Shown here: positions 26,211 through 34,595 of the stretch, piece after piece
Numbering within the stretch: the stretch's first letter is position 1
Layout: the number at the start of each line of letters is the position of its first letter
Assembly (NCBI GenBank): GCA_002839995.1
Contig: PGZC01000026.1
Location: 2,567-66,566 of the forward strand
Reading direction: 5' to 3'
Length of the DNA: 64,000 nt
DNA from: Gammaproteobacteria bacterium HGW-Gammaproteobacteria-4
GTDB taxonomy: Bacteria > Pseudomonadota > Gammaproteobacteria > Xanthomonadales > Xanthomonadaceae
Notes under the pieces: model-generated
What the model was told of the DNA's origin: nothing
The model's input: only the letters and a program-made list of their open reading frames with translations
Databases searched by the model: none
Translations under genes and position numbers: made by a program

Positions 26211-27356
26211 TCAGATGGCGCACAAAACGGCGGCAGCCTGCGCCAGGGTGTCATCGGATTTGGCAAAGCACAGCCGCACCACGTGGCTGCCGGGGTGCTC
26301 GCGATAGAACGGCGACAATGGAATCGCGGCGATGCCCTTTTCCGCCACCAGCCAGCGGCAAAACGCAACATCGTCGAGATCGCTGATTGCCGAGTAATCG
26401 ACCAATTGGAAATACGAGCCGGCTACCGGGCGCAAGCCAAAGCGCGAATCCTTGAGCAGTGCCTGAAAGCGATCACGCTTGGCCTGATAAAACGCCGGCA
26501 ACGCCTGATCGTGTTCCGGGTGCAGGCGGATTGCCTCGGCAAATGCCCACTGCGCCGGATTGAACGTGCAGAAGGTGATGTACTGATGCACCTTGCGAAA
26601 CTCGGCGCTCAGCGCCGCCGGCGCGACACAGTACCCGACCTTCCAACCGGTGCAGTGATAGGTCTTGCCAAAGCTCGAAATCACGAAACTGCGCGCCCGC
26701 AACTCGGGATGACGCAGCACGGTGGCGTGTTCGCGGCTGTCGAAGATGATGTGTTCGTAGACTTCATCGGACAACACCACGATATCGGTATCGCGCACGA
26801 TGTCGGCCAGCGCATCGAGATCGGTAGCGCTGAACGCCGCGCCCGAGGGGTTGTGCGGCGAGTTGACCATGATCATGCGCGTGCGCGGGCTCACCGCATC
26901 GCGCAGCCGTTGCCAATCGACGGAAAAATCGTCGGGCCGCAATGGAATATGCACCGCGATGGCGCCGGCCAGATCGATCGCCGGCTCGTAGCAGTCGTAG
27001 CACGGGTCGAGCACGATCACTTCCTCGCCAGCACGCACTACCGCCTGGATCGCCGCGTAGATCGCCTCGCTGGCGCCGGAGGTTACCGTGATCTCGTGAT
27101 CGGGATCGACATCGACGCCATAGCAGCGCCTGGTCTTTTCCGCGATCGCCTGGCGCAGCGCCGGAACGCCGCTCATCGGCGCGTACTGGTTCTTGCCTTC
27201 GCGCGCGGCGCGGGCCATGGCATCGACCAGAAACTCGGGCACTGAAAAATCAGGAAAGCCCTGCCCCAGATTGATCGCGCCGTGCTCGGTGGCGAGCTGC
27301 GACATCACGCTGAAAATGGTGGTGCCGACGCGCGGCAGTTTGCTGGTTGTGTGCAT
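26211..27356 (-). CDS. Aminotransferase class I, methionine/glutamine transaminase-like (YbdL)
   Basis: 381 residues. The PLP lysine is in FGKTYHCTGWKVGY; NLGQGFPDFSVP, YAPMSGVPALRQAIAEK and VNSPHNPSGAAF are the usual motifs. The TYHCTGWKVGY and FCTFNPAQ patterns match YbdL-type methionine aminotransferases and KAT/glutamine transaminase K. The start MHTTSKLPRVGTTIF at 27356 matches family usage; a GTG six codons upstream lacks a ribosome site. Directly upstream of the omega-amidase gene. Confidence 0.87.
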   Translation of the reverse strand: MHTTSKLPRVGTTIFSVMSQLATEHGAINLGQGFPDFSVPEFLVDAMARAAREGKNQYAPMSGVPALRQAIAEKTRRCYGVDVDPDHEITVTSGASEAIYAAIQAVVRAGEEVIVLDPCYDCYEPAIDLAGAIAVHIPLRPDDFSVDWQRLRDAVSPRTRMIMVNSPHNPSGAAFSATDLDALADIVRDTDIVVLSDEVYEHIIFDSREHATVLRHPELRARSFVISSFGKTYHCTGWKVGYCVAPAALSAEFRKVHQYITFCTFNPAQWAFAEAIRLHPEHDQALPAFYQAKRDRFQALLKDSRFGLRPVAGSYFQLVDYSAISDLDDVAFCRWLVAEKGIAAIPLSPFYREHPGSHVVRLCFAKSDDTLAQAAAVLCAI

Positions 27357-27444
27357 GAGGGATTCCAACGCCACGATCAGAGCACATTGTAGGCCAGCTC
27401 ATATCTGTGCAAATGAAGCCGGCGACCGGACGGGCGCTACCCGA

Positions 27445-27669
27445 GCGTCGGATCCGCGCCGTTGGCGCTTGATCCGACCTACGTCCAACGCGAGGCTGTG
27501 GTAGGTCGGCTCAAAGCCCGAAGGGCTGGAGCCGACGGGAAGGGCTGGAGCCGACGGGTGCTGGCACAGCCCGCGCGTCGGATCCGCGCCGTTGGCGCTT
27601 GATCCGACCTACGTCCAACGCGAGGCTGTGGTAGGTCGGCTCAAAGCCCAAAGGGCTGGAGCCGACGGG
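27445..27669. repeat. Tandem 95-bp composite repeat (R2, two hairpins each)
   Basis: Units at 27445-27539 and 27575-27669 differ at one base and are spaced 130 bp apart. Each contains a first palindrome gtcggatc...gatccgac, a linker, and a second palindrome ggtcggctc...gagccgac. The last 19 bp (aagggctggagccgacggg) are repeated once more at 27540-27558. The same two-hairpin unit appears at 38904-38990. It lies downstream of the S8 protease gene and upstream of the aminotransferase. No other gene is visible in 27357-27705. Confidence 0.85.
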
Positions 27670-27705
27670 TGCGCGGAGCGACAAAGCGCCAGCATTGCAA
27701 CGGCA

Positions 27706-30700
27706 TCACTGGCACAACTTGCGAACGCTCGACAACAAATCCACCGGCAGGTCTTCCGACCAGATTCCCGTCAGTGGCGGCTGCAGCTCGGCATTTAGGC
27801 CAATCTGCACGATGTCATTCGCGGCATACGTGCGGGTAAGCAAGCCTACCGCTTGATTGCTTGCAGTTGCAGCGCTGCAACTCGGGCAGGCACCACCGAT
27901 AAACTGGTGCATCGGCATTGGTGCCGCCGGATTCAGGCCGGAAACATTCCAGAACAACCAACGCGGGAAACCCTGCTGGTCGTACAGGTAAGCAGCAAAG
28001 ATTTCCTGATCCGGCTGTAGTTGCGCGCTGTAGCCAAAACCCGGTTTGTCGGGCGAAAACCAATGCCCGGTAACGTCCAGATCGGCACCGGAAAATACCG
28101 GGCAACCAGCCACCCCCAAACGCTGCAAGGTTTGCGATCCGGCTTTGCCATCGAGCATGAAACTGAGCGTGATGCGTTCAGCCTCAGTCGGATTCAAGAT
28201 CATGGTACCCACCGGGGTGAAACTGGTCGCCGCACCATTCCAGACCACGCGCAGAATATCGCCACGCACGGTATCGGTTGCAGCGGCTGGTGCCGGTGCC
28301 TGGATGATGTACCAGGTCGGTGTACCGTCCTCGAGATAGGTGTACCACACCATCACCCACTGCTGCGGAGTGCCATCGGCCTTGTCGATGAACAGGCCGG
28401 TGCCACCGCGCGATGAATCCCAGTAATGGCCGAAGTGGAACACTGGCGCGGGATCAGCCTGGGTGATCGCCGCCCGGAGCACGATGTTCTGCGTAGCGGC
28501 GCCGGCTTTCGCAACTGGGGTGAGATACCAGCGACCTGGGGTCAGCACCGTCCCGGAAACGCTGATGCTCTTGTTGGCGTTCGCGCTGAGATCGCTGGAC
28601 ACTGCCTGCGCACGCGCTGGCGCCGGCGCAATGGTTGTCACACCGGTAAACGGCGTGACAGCCAACGGTGCCGCATACAGATCAACGCCGGCCGCGCCAG
28701 TAGCGGTAAACGTCACTTCCCTCGCATTGGGCGGCACGTCGAAGAAAATGCGATCCAGTGTTTCGCCGGCAGCCACCGCGATCGGCAACTCCACTTTGTT
28801 GACCAGCGCTCGCGGCACGCTGGGCGTGCTGTCGCGAATGAGCGTCACCGGAACCTGCGCCACCACGTTGCCCGGGGTCGGCGCGATCAGGGCGAAACCG
28901 GTGCGGGTCTGCCCGGGCTTGAAGTCGGGGTCGTTCCAGGCGACCCGCAGCGTGAACGGATCGAACTTGCCTGTCCTGCCCGGGCCGGTGACGGTCAGCC
29001 CGGTATCGCTCGCGTCCAGCGGCACCAGCGTACTGCTGACGCTTATCGTGTCCGAACCGCTGGCGCCCGCGGTGAAGTTCTGTGCCAACCACCAATAGGT
29101 CAGATTGGAACTACCGCCGGGGTGCTGGATGTCGAGTTCGCAATGTTCGCTGTCGCCGGGCGATGTGGAGGCGCACAGTTCTTCGGCTTCGGATGGCTGA
29201 CCGTCGCCATCGAAATCGGCACCGACATAGAGGTCAACGTCGTCAGCGCTCGATGCCGGAATGTCCACCACTAGCCGGTAGTTCGCCGGCACACCGCCCG
29301 GACCCGGCGGCACACTGATCGTGCGAAAAGTCACGCCCGTACCCGCATTGTAGGGATCGCTGTCCGGATCTTCGGCAAGCCCGACCGTTGTCGGCACCGG
29401 CGCGGCAAGCGCGCTGCCGGCGAAGCGTGCATCGGGCAGGGTATTCATGCCGTTGATCGAGACATCGAAGAAACCGGCATCGCCGCTGACCGTGCGGGTG
29501 ATGGCGGCAGGCACGGTTCCGATCGAGCGCTTCACCGCCAGCGGCAGACGCAGGTCCGATACCGTGCTGGACGCCGGCGAGCGCGCGATCCGCACCGCGC
29601 CGAACGCCCAGTGCCCAAGCAGCGCATCAGCGGTAATCGACACGTCCACGGTAATGACCTGCGACGCGCCGTTGGCCAGGGTGAAGCTGGCAGGGGTGAC
29701 AGAAACGCTCACACCGGCCGGCATACCCTCCACCGTCGCCACCCAACTGCCGCTGCCGCCATAGGCAGTGAGCTTGCGCGTGAACCGGCAGGTATCGAAG
29801 CAGTCGGGATCAACCAGCGAAGGCAGATTGAGCGTGCGCACATCGGCAGGCTTGGGGGTGAAGCCGGGAATGCCATCTGCAGCAGACGCGGCCGTTGGCA
29901 AATACAAGCCGGCGCGCACCGCCTTGCTGACATCGACGACACCCGAACCCTGATCGAAGGGGGTTGCCGGGGTCACCCCGTCGGTATCGATGCCCGAAGG
30001 CCGCGCCGAGCCGGTCAACGCCGTTACCACCTGATCCACCCGCAGCGGGCCCTTGGCCGCCAGCGTACCGTTGCGTGCGCCGATGATCAGCGCCGCGGCG
30101 CCGGCCACATGCGGGGTCGCCATCGAGGTGCCGGACAGGAACGCGAAATCGGTGCCGGTTCCTGCCGCAGCAACGATGTCCACACCCGGCGCGCTGAGGT
30201 CGGGTTTGAGGATGCCTTCGATATTCACCGACGATCCGCCAGGATTCGGGCCGCGGCTGCTGAAGCTGGCGATGCGATCGGCCTTGTTGTCATCCAGTGT
30301 CAGCCGCGAAGCGGTCAACTGCCCTTTCGGCCCGTTGCCCTGCCCGATCCACGTCTTCAGCGCCTGGCCATCGGCATATTCGAGGTGGGTGCTGGGGATC
30401 GAGTGCGCATCGGCCACGATGCTGGTGCCGTCGGCCTGCTGGTTGATCAGCACCATGCCGCCGCCGCCCGCCAGCTTCACGTTGTTGCTCTTGGCAACAC
30501 GAGAACTGACCCCGCGTTCGCAGACCACGATCTGGTTGCTGTTGAAGTGGCCCGGCCCCCAACTGACCGGCTTGCTGGCACCGGTCGGCGGAAAATCGAT
30601 ATCGCTGCCCTCACTGCACAGCGGCACATCCGCGAGCACCAGTTCCAGCGCGCTCGCGGTGCCGCCGGTATTGCTGGCGCCCACCAACGTCCCCGCCCCC

Positions 30701-31923
30701 GGTACCGACGCGGTACCGCCGCTGAGCACGAGTTGATTGGCAATCAAGCGGTTGTGGGTCGATGCTGCCGCCGCCAGCACCCATGGCGCATTGGCCGGGC
30801 TGTTGATGGTACCGGCACCGGGGCCGTCGTTGCCGGCCGCCGCCACCACCACGATGCCCGCGTTTCGTGCGCCGAGCATGGCCCAGGCGTCCGGCCCTTG
30901 AGCAAAGGTGGATCCATTTTGACGCCAGGGATTGCTGGCGCCGCCACCGATCGAATAGTTGATCACGTCCACGCCATCGGCAACGGCCCGATTGATCGCC
31001 GCGAGTGTCCAATTACCCTGGCAATCGGCATCCACCTCGCACGCCTTGTAGGTAATCAGATTCGCCAGTGGCGCCACACCCGACACCGTTGCCGGCGTGC
31101 CGCTGAAATCGAGAATCAGCGGATTGCCGACCGCGGTCGAGGCGGTGTGGCTGCCATGGCCGTCCACATCCAGCCCGTTGTTCTGCTCGGCGTCTTCGCT
31201 TCCTGTGGTGAAATCGTAGATGCCGATCAGCTTGGCATTGCATGTGGCGCCGCCGCTGGCACACAGGCCGAGAAAGCCCGATCGCGGGTTGGTGATCGGG
31301 CCATCGGGAAAGCTGTTCGGCGAAAACGAGGGATGACTGGCATTGACGCCGGTATCGATCACACCGACGACGACGTTCTTGCCGCGCGAATTGAATCCCG
31401 GCGTTCCGTTCCACACCTGATCGGCCTTGATCCAGCGCGGGCCGGCATCGGTGAGCGGCTTCGACACCCAGTTCGGGATGACGTTGGCGACCCCCGGCAT
31501 CTTCGCCAGGCGCGCTGCCTCATCCGCACTCAGCTCCAGCGACACGCCGTTGAGCGCTGCCTCGTAGACGAAACCCGGCCGCAGCGGCCGCCCGAATTCG
31601 ACCTCAGCGCGGGTCAGGCGCTCGCTGCGTTTGTCGGCAAGATAGGCGGCATAGGCACGCGAAGCCGGCGCATCGATGTCGAACTTGCTGGCGCCGGTGA
31701 CCGCCGGCGTGGTCGCAGCCAGGCTGGCACTGGCATCCTTGCTCGGCTTGCCGCCGCGGAAGCTGGCGATTGCCGGCTCCTCGAATACCACGATCCATGT
31801 GCTGCGCCCCTCGGCATCGACCGGTGCGGCGGCGCGTGACGACTTCGCCGGCAATGCTTGCCACGGTGACAACGTCAGGCCTGCTGCAATTGCCAGGGTC
31901 AGAAGGTTGGAGGTCGTGCGCAT
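27706..31923 (-). CDS. Large exported subtilisin-like (S8) serine protease
   Basis: 1405 residues. Signal peptide (LLTLAIAAGLTLSPWQALPA), an I9-like propeptide (WIVVFEEPAIASF ... VEFGRPLRPGFVYEAALNGVSLELSADEAARLAKMP broken by linkers), then the S8 domain with Asp190 (VVGVIDTGVNASHPSF), His256 (DGHGSHTAST), Asn365 (AAAGNDGPG) and Ser600 (SGTSMATPHVAGAAAL). A PA domain is inserted before Ser600 (about 395-545). About 700 residues of beta-rich C-terminal regions follow, including Fn3-like and a twofold module near the end with Trp-rich YWDSSRGGTGLF and WFSPDKPGFGYSAQ, typical of Xanthomonadales exoproteins. Monocistronic, secreted. Confidence 0.92.
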   Translation of the reverse strand: MRTTSNLLTLAIAAGLTLSPWQALPAKSSRAAAPVDAEGRSTWIVVFEEPAIASFRGGKPSKDASASLAATTPAVTGASKFDIDAPASRAYAAYLADKRSERLTRAEVEFGRPLRPGFVYEAALNGVSLELSADEAARLAKMPGVANVIPNWVSKPLTDAGPRWIKADQVWNGTPGFNSRGKNVVVGVIDTGVNASHPSFSPNSFPDGPITNPRSGFLGLCASGGATCNAKLIGIYDFTTGSEDAEQNNGLDVDGHGSHTASTAVGNPLILDFSGTPATVSGVAPLANLITYKACEVDADCQGNWTLAAINRAVADGVDVINYSIGGGASNPWRQNGSTFAQGPDAWAMLGARNAGIVVVAAAGNDGPGAGTINSPANAPWVLAAAASTHNRLIANQLVLSGGTASVPGAGTLVGASNTGGTASALELVLADVPLCSEGSDIDFPPTGASKPVSWGPGHFNSNQIVVCERGVSSRVAKSNNVKLAGGGGMVLINQQADGTSIVADAHSIPSTHLEYADGQALKTWIGQGNGPKGQLTASRLTLDDNKADRIASFSSRGPNPGGSSVNIEGILKPDLSAPGVDIVAAAGTGTDFAFLSGTSMATPHVAGAAALIIGARNGTLAAKGPLRVDQVVTALTGSARPSGIDTDGVTPATPFDQGSGVVDVSKAVRAGLYLPTAASAADGIPGFTPKPADVRTLNLPSLVDPDCFDTCRFTRKLTAYGGSGSWVATVEGMPAGVSVSVTPASFTLANGASQVITVDVSITADALLGHWAFGAVRIARSPASSTVSDLRLPLAVKRSIGTVPAAITRTVSGDAGFFDVSINGMNTLPDARFAGSALAAPVPTTVGLAEDPDSDPYNAGTGVTFRTISVPPGPGGVPANYRLVVDIPASSADDVDLYVGADFDGDGQPSEAEELCASTSPGDSEHCELDIQHPGGSSNLTYWWLAQNFTAGASGSDTISVSSTLVPLDASDTGLTVTGPGRTGKFDPFTLRVAWNDPDFKPGQTRTGFALIAPTPGNVVAQVPVTLIRDSTPSVPRALVNKVELPIAVAAGETLDRIFFDVPPNAREVTFTATGAAGVDLYAAPLAVTPFTGVTTIAPAPARAQAVSSDLSANANKSISVSGTVLTPGRWYLTPVAKAGAATQNIVLRAAITQADPAPVFHFGHYWDSSRGGTGLFIDKADGTPQQWVMVWYTYLEDGTPTWYIIQAPAPAAATDTVRGDILRVVWNGAATSFTPVGTMILNPTEAERITLSFMLDGKAGSQTLQRLGVAGCPVFSGADLDVTGHWFSPDKPGFGYSAQLQPDQEIFAAYLYDQQGFPRWLFWNVSGLNPAAPMPMHQFIGGACPSCSAATASNQAVGLLTRTYAANDIVQIGLNAELQPPLTGIWSEDLPVDLLSSVRKLCQ

Positions 31924-32065
31924 GTCGAGGTCTCGGTTTCAGGGTTGTGCCGCCTTCGAACGCAAAGAAAATCCATTCGCATAGGGCGGCAACGGCCCTT
32001 GATGGTAGCTCAGCCGGATGCACTTGGGCAGAGTGAGGATGATGGATGGTTCACGGGTAACCGAG

Positions 32066-32166
32066 TCGCCCACAGGGTGGGCTCCCACAGGAAAGCATCG
32101 CCCACAGGGTGGGCTCCTACAGGTGTGCGCTGTAGGAGCCCACCCTGTGGGCGACCCTGTGGGCGA
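32066..32166. repeat. Intergenic hairpin repeat, family R1
   Basis: A perfect 24-bp stem pairs tcgcccacagggtgggctcc... at 32098-32121 with its inverse at 32131-32154 (loop 9 nt). A further direct copy at 32066-32091 differs by one base, and a partial copy ends at 32166. The family recurs at 43394-43586 and 62430-62495. This region (31924-32295) lies between the divergent protease and peptidase genes; no other feature was found except a ribosome site at the right end. Confidence 0.9.
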
Positions 32167-32295
32167 CGCTGACGCCGGCTGCGCCGAACACGCCATGACC
32201 TCCAACACATGACAAATGGCACGACTCCGCGCAGACTCACGCGTTAACCATTCGCGGCCGCCAATGTGGCCGGCTCACTGCCCAGGGAGTTACCC

Positions 32296-34398
32296 GTGAC
32301 GCAATCCACCGCCATTCGTACCGTTCTTGCCGCTTCGATCCTGCTGGCACTGGCCGCCTGTTCCAAGACACCTGAATCGACTGCCACCGCCGATGCGCCG
32401 GCCAAACCGCCGCTGGTGCTCGACCTGAAAACCCCGCTCAGTCAGTTCACGGTGGCCGAGCTCGACCCCAACACGCCGGTCTGCACCGATCTCAACGGCT
32501 TCGCCAACAACACCTGGCTGGCGGCCAACCCGGTGCCGTCCGACCGCACCTCCTGGGGCAGCTTCGAGCTGTTGGCCGAGCGTTCGCTGGAAATCCAGCG
32601 CGCCATCGTCGAACACGCGGCCGCCAATGCGCCGGAAGCCGGTTCGATCGAAGCCAAAATCGGCGATCTGTGGGCCACCGGCATGGACGAGGCCGCGATC
32701 AATGCCGCCGGCATCGCCCCGATCCAGCCGCTGCTCGACCCGATCGACGCCATCACCGACAGCGCCAACCTCGCCGACTACCTGCGCAAGAGCTACGCCG
32801 ATGGTAATGGCATGCTGTTCGGTTTCGGCCCACAGGCCGATTTCAAGAACTCCGACATGAACATGGCGTACGCCACCCAGGGCGGTCTCGGTCTGCCCGA
32901 TCGCGGCTATTACCTGGAAGACCGCGCGGATTACATCAAGGCGCGCGAAGCCTACGTGTTGCATATCGCCAACATGCTGACCCTCGCCGGCGCCGGCCCG
33001 GAAGCCGCGCAGGCGCAGGCCGCCGACATCATGGCGTTCGAAACCCGGCTGGCCAAGGTGTCGCTGTCGAGCGAGGAAATGTCGCGCGATGTGTCCAAGT
33101 TCTACAACCCGGTCACCGTTGCCGACGCCGACAAGCTGACGCCCAACTTCCCGTGGTCGCGCTTCTTCGAATCGCAGGGCGTCGCCCAGCCCGAGCTGTT
33201 CTCGCTGGCGCAACCCGAATTCCACGCCGAGCTCAGCGCCATGATGGGCGACACCGCGATCGACATCTGGAAGAGCTACCTGCGCTTCCATACCGTCGAT
33301 GAGGCCGCACCGTTCCTGGCCGACGCCTTTGCGCAGGAAAACTTCAATTTCTACAACAAGACCCTGCGCGGTCAGCAGGAAATGCAGCCGCGCTGGAAGC
33401 GGGTACTCAACACCATCAATCGGAACATGGGCGAAGCGCTCGGCCAGGCCTATGTCGATGTGACGTTCTCGCCCGAAGCCAAGGCGCAGGCGCAGCATCT
33501 GGTGCACAACCTGAGCGAAGCGCTCAAGGCCCGGATCGAGAATCTGGCCTGGATGAGCGATGAAACCAAGGCCAAGGCGATCGAGAAGTGGGCCAGTTTC
33601 ACGCCCAAGATCGGCTATCCGGACAAATGGCGCGACTGGTCGGGCCTGAATACCGACCGCAGCAGTTACATCGCCAACCTGCTCGCCGCCAGCCGCTTCA
33701 ATTACCGGTTTGAACTGGACAAGATCGGCAAGCCGGTGGACAAGACCGAATGGGGCATGAGCCCGCAGACGGTGAACGCGTATTACAACCCGCTGGCCAA
33801 CGAAATCGTGTTCCCGGCCGCGATCCTGCAGCCGCCGTTCTTCGACCCGAATGCCGACGAAGCGCTGAACTACGGCGGCATCGGCGCGGTGATCGGCCAT
33901 GAAATGACCCATGGCTACGACGACCAGGGCAGCCGCTTCGACGCCAAGGGCAACTTCAGCAACTGGTGGACCGACGCCGACAGCAAGGGTTTCGGCGAGC
34001 GCACCGGCAAGCTGGTCGACCAGTTCAACCAGTACGTCTCGGTCGATGACATCCACGTCAATGGCCGCCTCACCCTGGGCGAGAACATCGCCGACCTCGG
34101 CGGCCTGTCGGTGGCCTACGACGCCCTGCAAAAGGCACTCGCCGACAACCCCGAAGCCAATCGCGAGATCGACGGCTACAACCAGACCCAGCGCTTCTTC
34201 CTGAACTGGGCGGTGGTGTGGCGCCGCAACTTCAAGCCCGAAGAGCTGAAGGTGCGCCTGACCACCGACCCGCACGCACCGGCCAATTTCCGCGCGATCG
34301 GCGCGCCGTCGAACATCCCGGCGTTCGCCGAGGCATTCGCCTGCACGGCCAGCGACCCGATGGTGCGCGATGGCGACAGCCGCGTGGTGATCTGGTAA
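32296..34398 (+). CDS. M13 family metallopeptidase (neprilysin-like) lipoprotein
   Basis: 700 residues. A lipoprotein signal (AASILLALAACSK) is followed by the M13 N-terminal domain and the zinc site GHEMTHGYDDQG (HEXXH) with the third ligand in ENIADLGGLSVAYD (EXXXD). FFLNWAVVWRRN and a terminal DSRVVIW match PepO-like peptidases, whose C-terminus normally ends CXVW; here the final Cys is absent. The start is GTG at 32296 with agggag 8 nt upstream. Cleaves short peptides in the periplasm. Divergent from the S8 protease gene. Confidence 0.93.
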   Translation: MTQSTAIRTVLAASILLALAACSKTPESTATADAPAKPPLVLDLKTPLSQFTVAELDPNTPVCTDLNGFANNTWLAANPVPSDRTSWGSFELLAERSLEIQRAIVEHAAANAPEAGSIEAKIGDLWATGMDEAAINAAGIAPIQPLLDPIDAITDSANLADYLRKSYADGNGMLFGFGPQADFKNSDMNMAYATQGGLGLPDRGYYLEDRADYIKAREAYVLHIANMLTLAGAGPEAAQAQAADIMAFETRLAKVSLSSEEMSRDVSKFYNPVTVADADKLTPNFPWSRFFESQGVAQPELFSLAQPEFHAELSAMMGDTAIDIWKSYLRFHTVDEAAPFLADAFAQENFNFYNKTLRGQQEMQPRWKRVLNTINRNMGEALGQAYVDVTFSPEAKAQAQHLVHNLSEALKARIENLAWMSDETKAKAIEKWASFTPKIGYPDKWRDWSGLNTDRSSYIANLLAASRFNYRFELDKIGKPVDKTEWGMSPQTVNAYYNPLANEIVFPAAILQPPFFDPNADEALNYGGIGAVIGHEMTHGYDDQGSRFDAKGNFSNWWTDADSKGFGERTGKLVDQFNQYVSVDDIHVNGRLTLGENIADLGGLSVAYDALQKALADNPEANREIDGYNQTQRFFLNWAVVWRRNFKPEELKVRLTTDPHAPANFRAIGAPSNIPAFAEAFACTASDPMVRDGDSRVVIW

Positions 34399-34405
34399 CG
34401 CCGTT

Positions 34406-34530
34406 GTAATCCCGGGTTACGCGCTGCGCGCTAACCCGGGCTACAAAATCACGCTACCGGTGTAGCCCGGGTAGAGGCCACCGGCCGAAACCCGGGACTT
34501 CGCAACCCCGGGGTTACACGCTGCGCGCCA
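34406..34530. repeat. Intergenic repeat, family R5
   Basis: Repeated inverted elements of the type cccgggttacgcgctgcgcg and ctaacccgggctaca occupy the space between the peptidase stop and parC. The sequence tgtaatcccgggttacgcgc at about 34405 pairs with taacccgggctacaa further on. Same family as 25136-25250. Confidence 0.65.
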
Positions 34531-34595
34531 ACCCTGAATCGCACCGAGGCAGGTAGAATTGCGCCCCTGTCTCCCACGCATCGACTGCGCAACAC

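Noticed and set aside
27540-27705. Rho-independent terminator after the S8 protease
   Set aside because: Stable hairpins are present but no run of T follows on either strand; better described as R2 repeats.
29611-31839. 742-residue plus-strand frame over the S8 protease
   Set aside because: The minus-strand protease has a full catalytic triad and signal peptide; the plus frame is low-complexity, rich in Arg, Gly and Ala.
32290-34275. 661-residue minus-strand frame over the M13 peptidase gene
   Set aside because: Same reasoning: the plus strand holds a complete HEXXH peptidase and the minus frame is a composition artefact.
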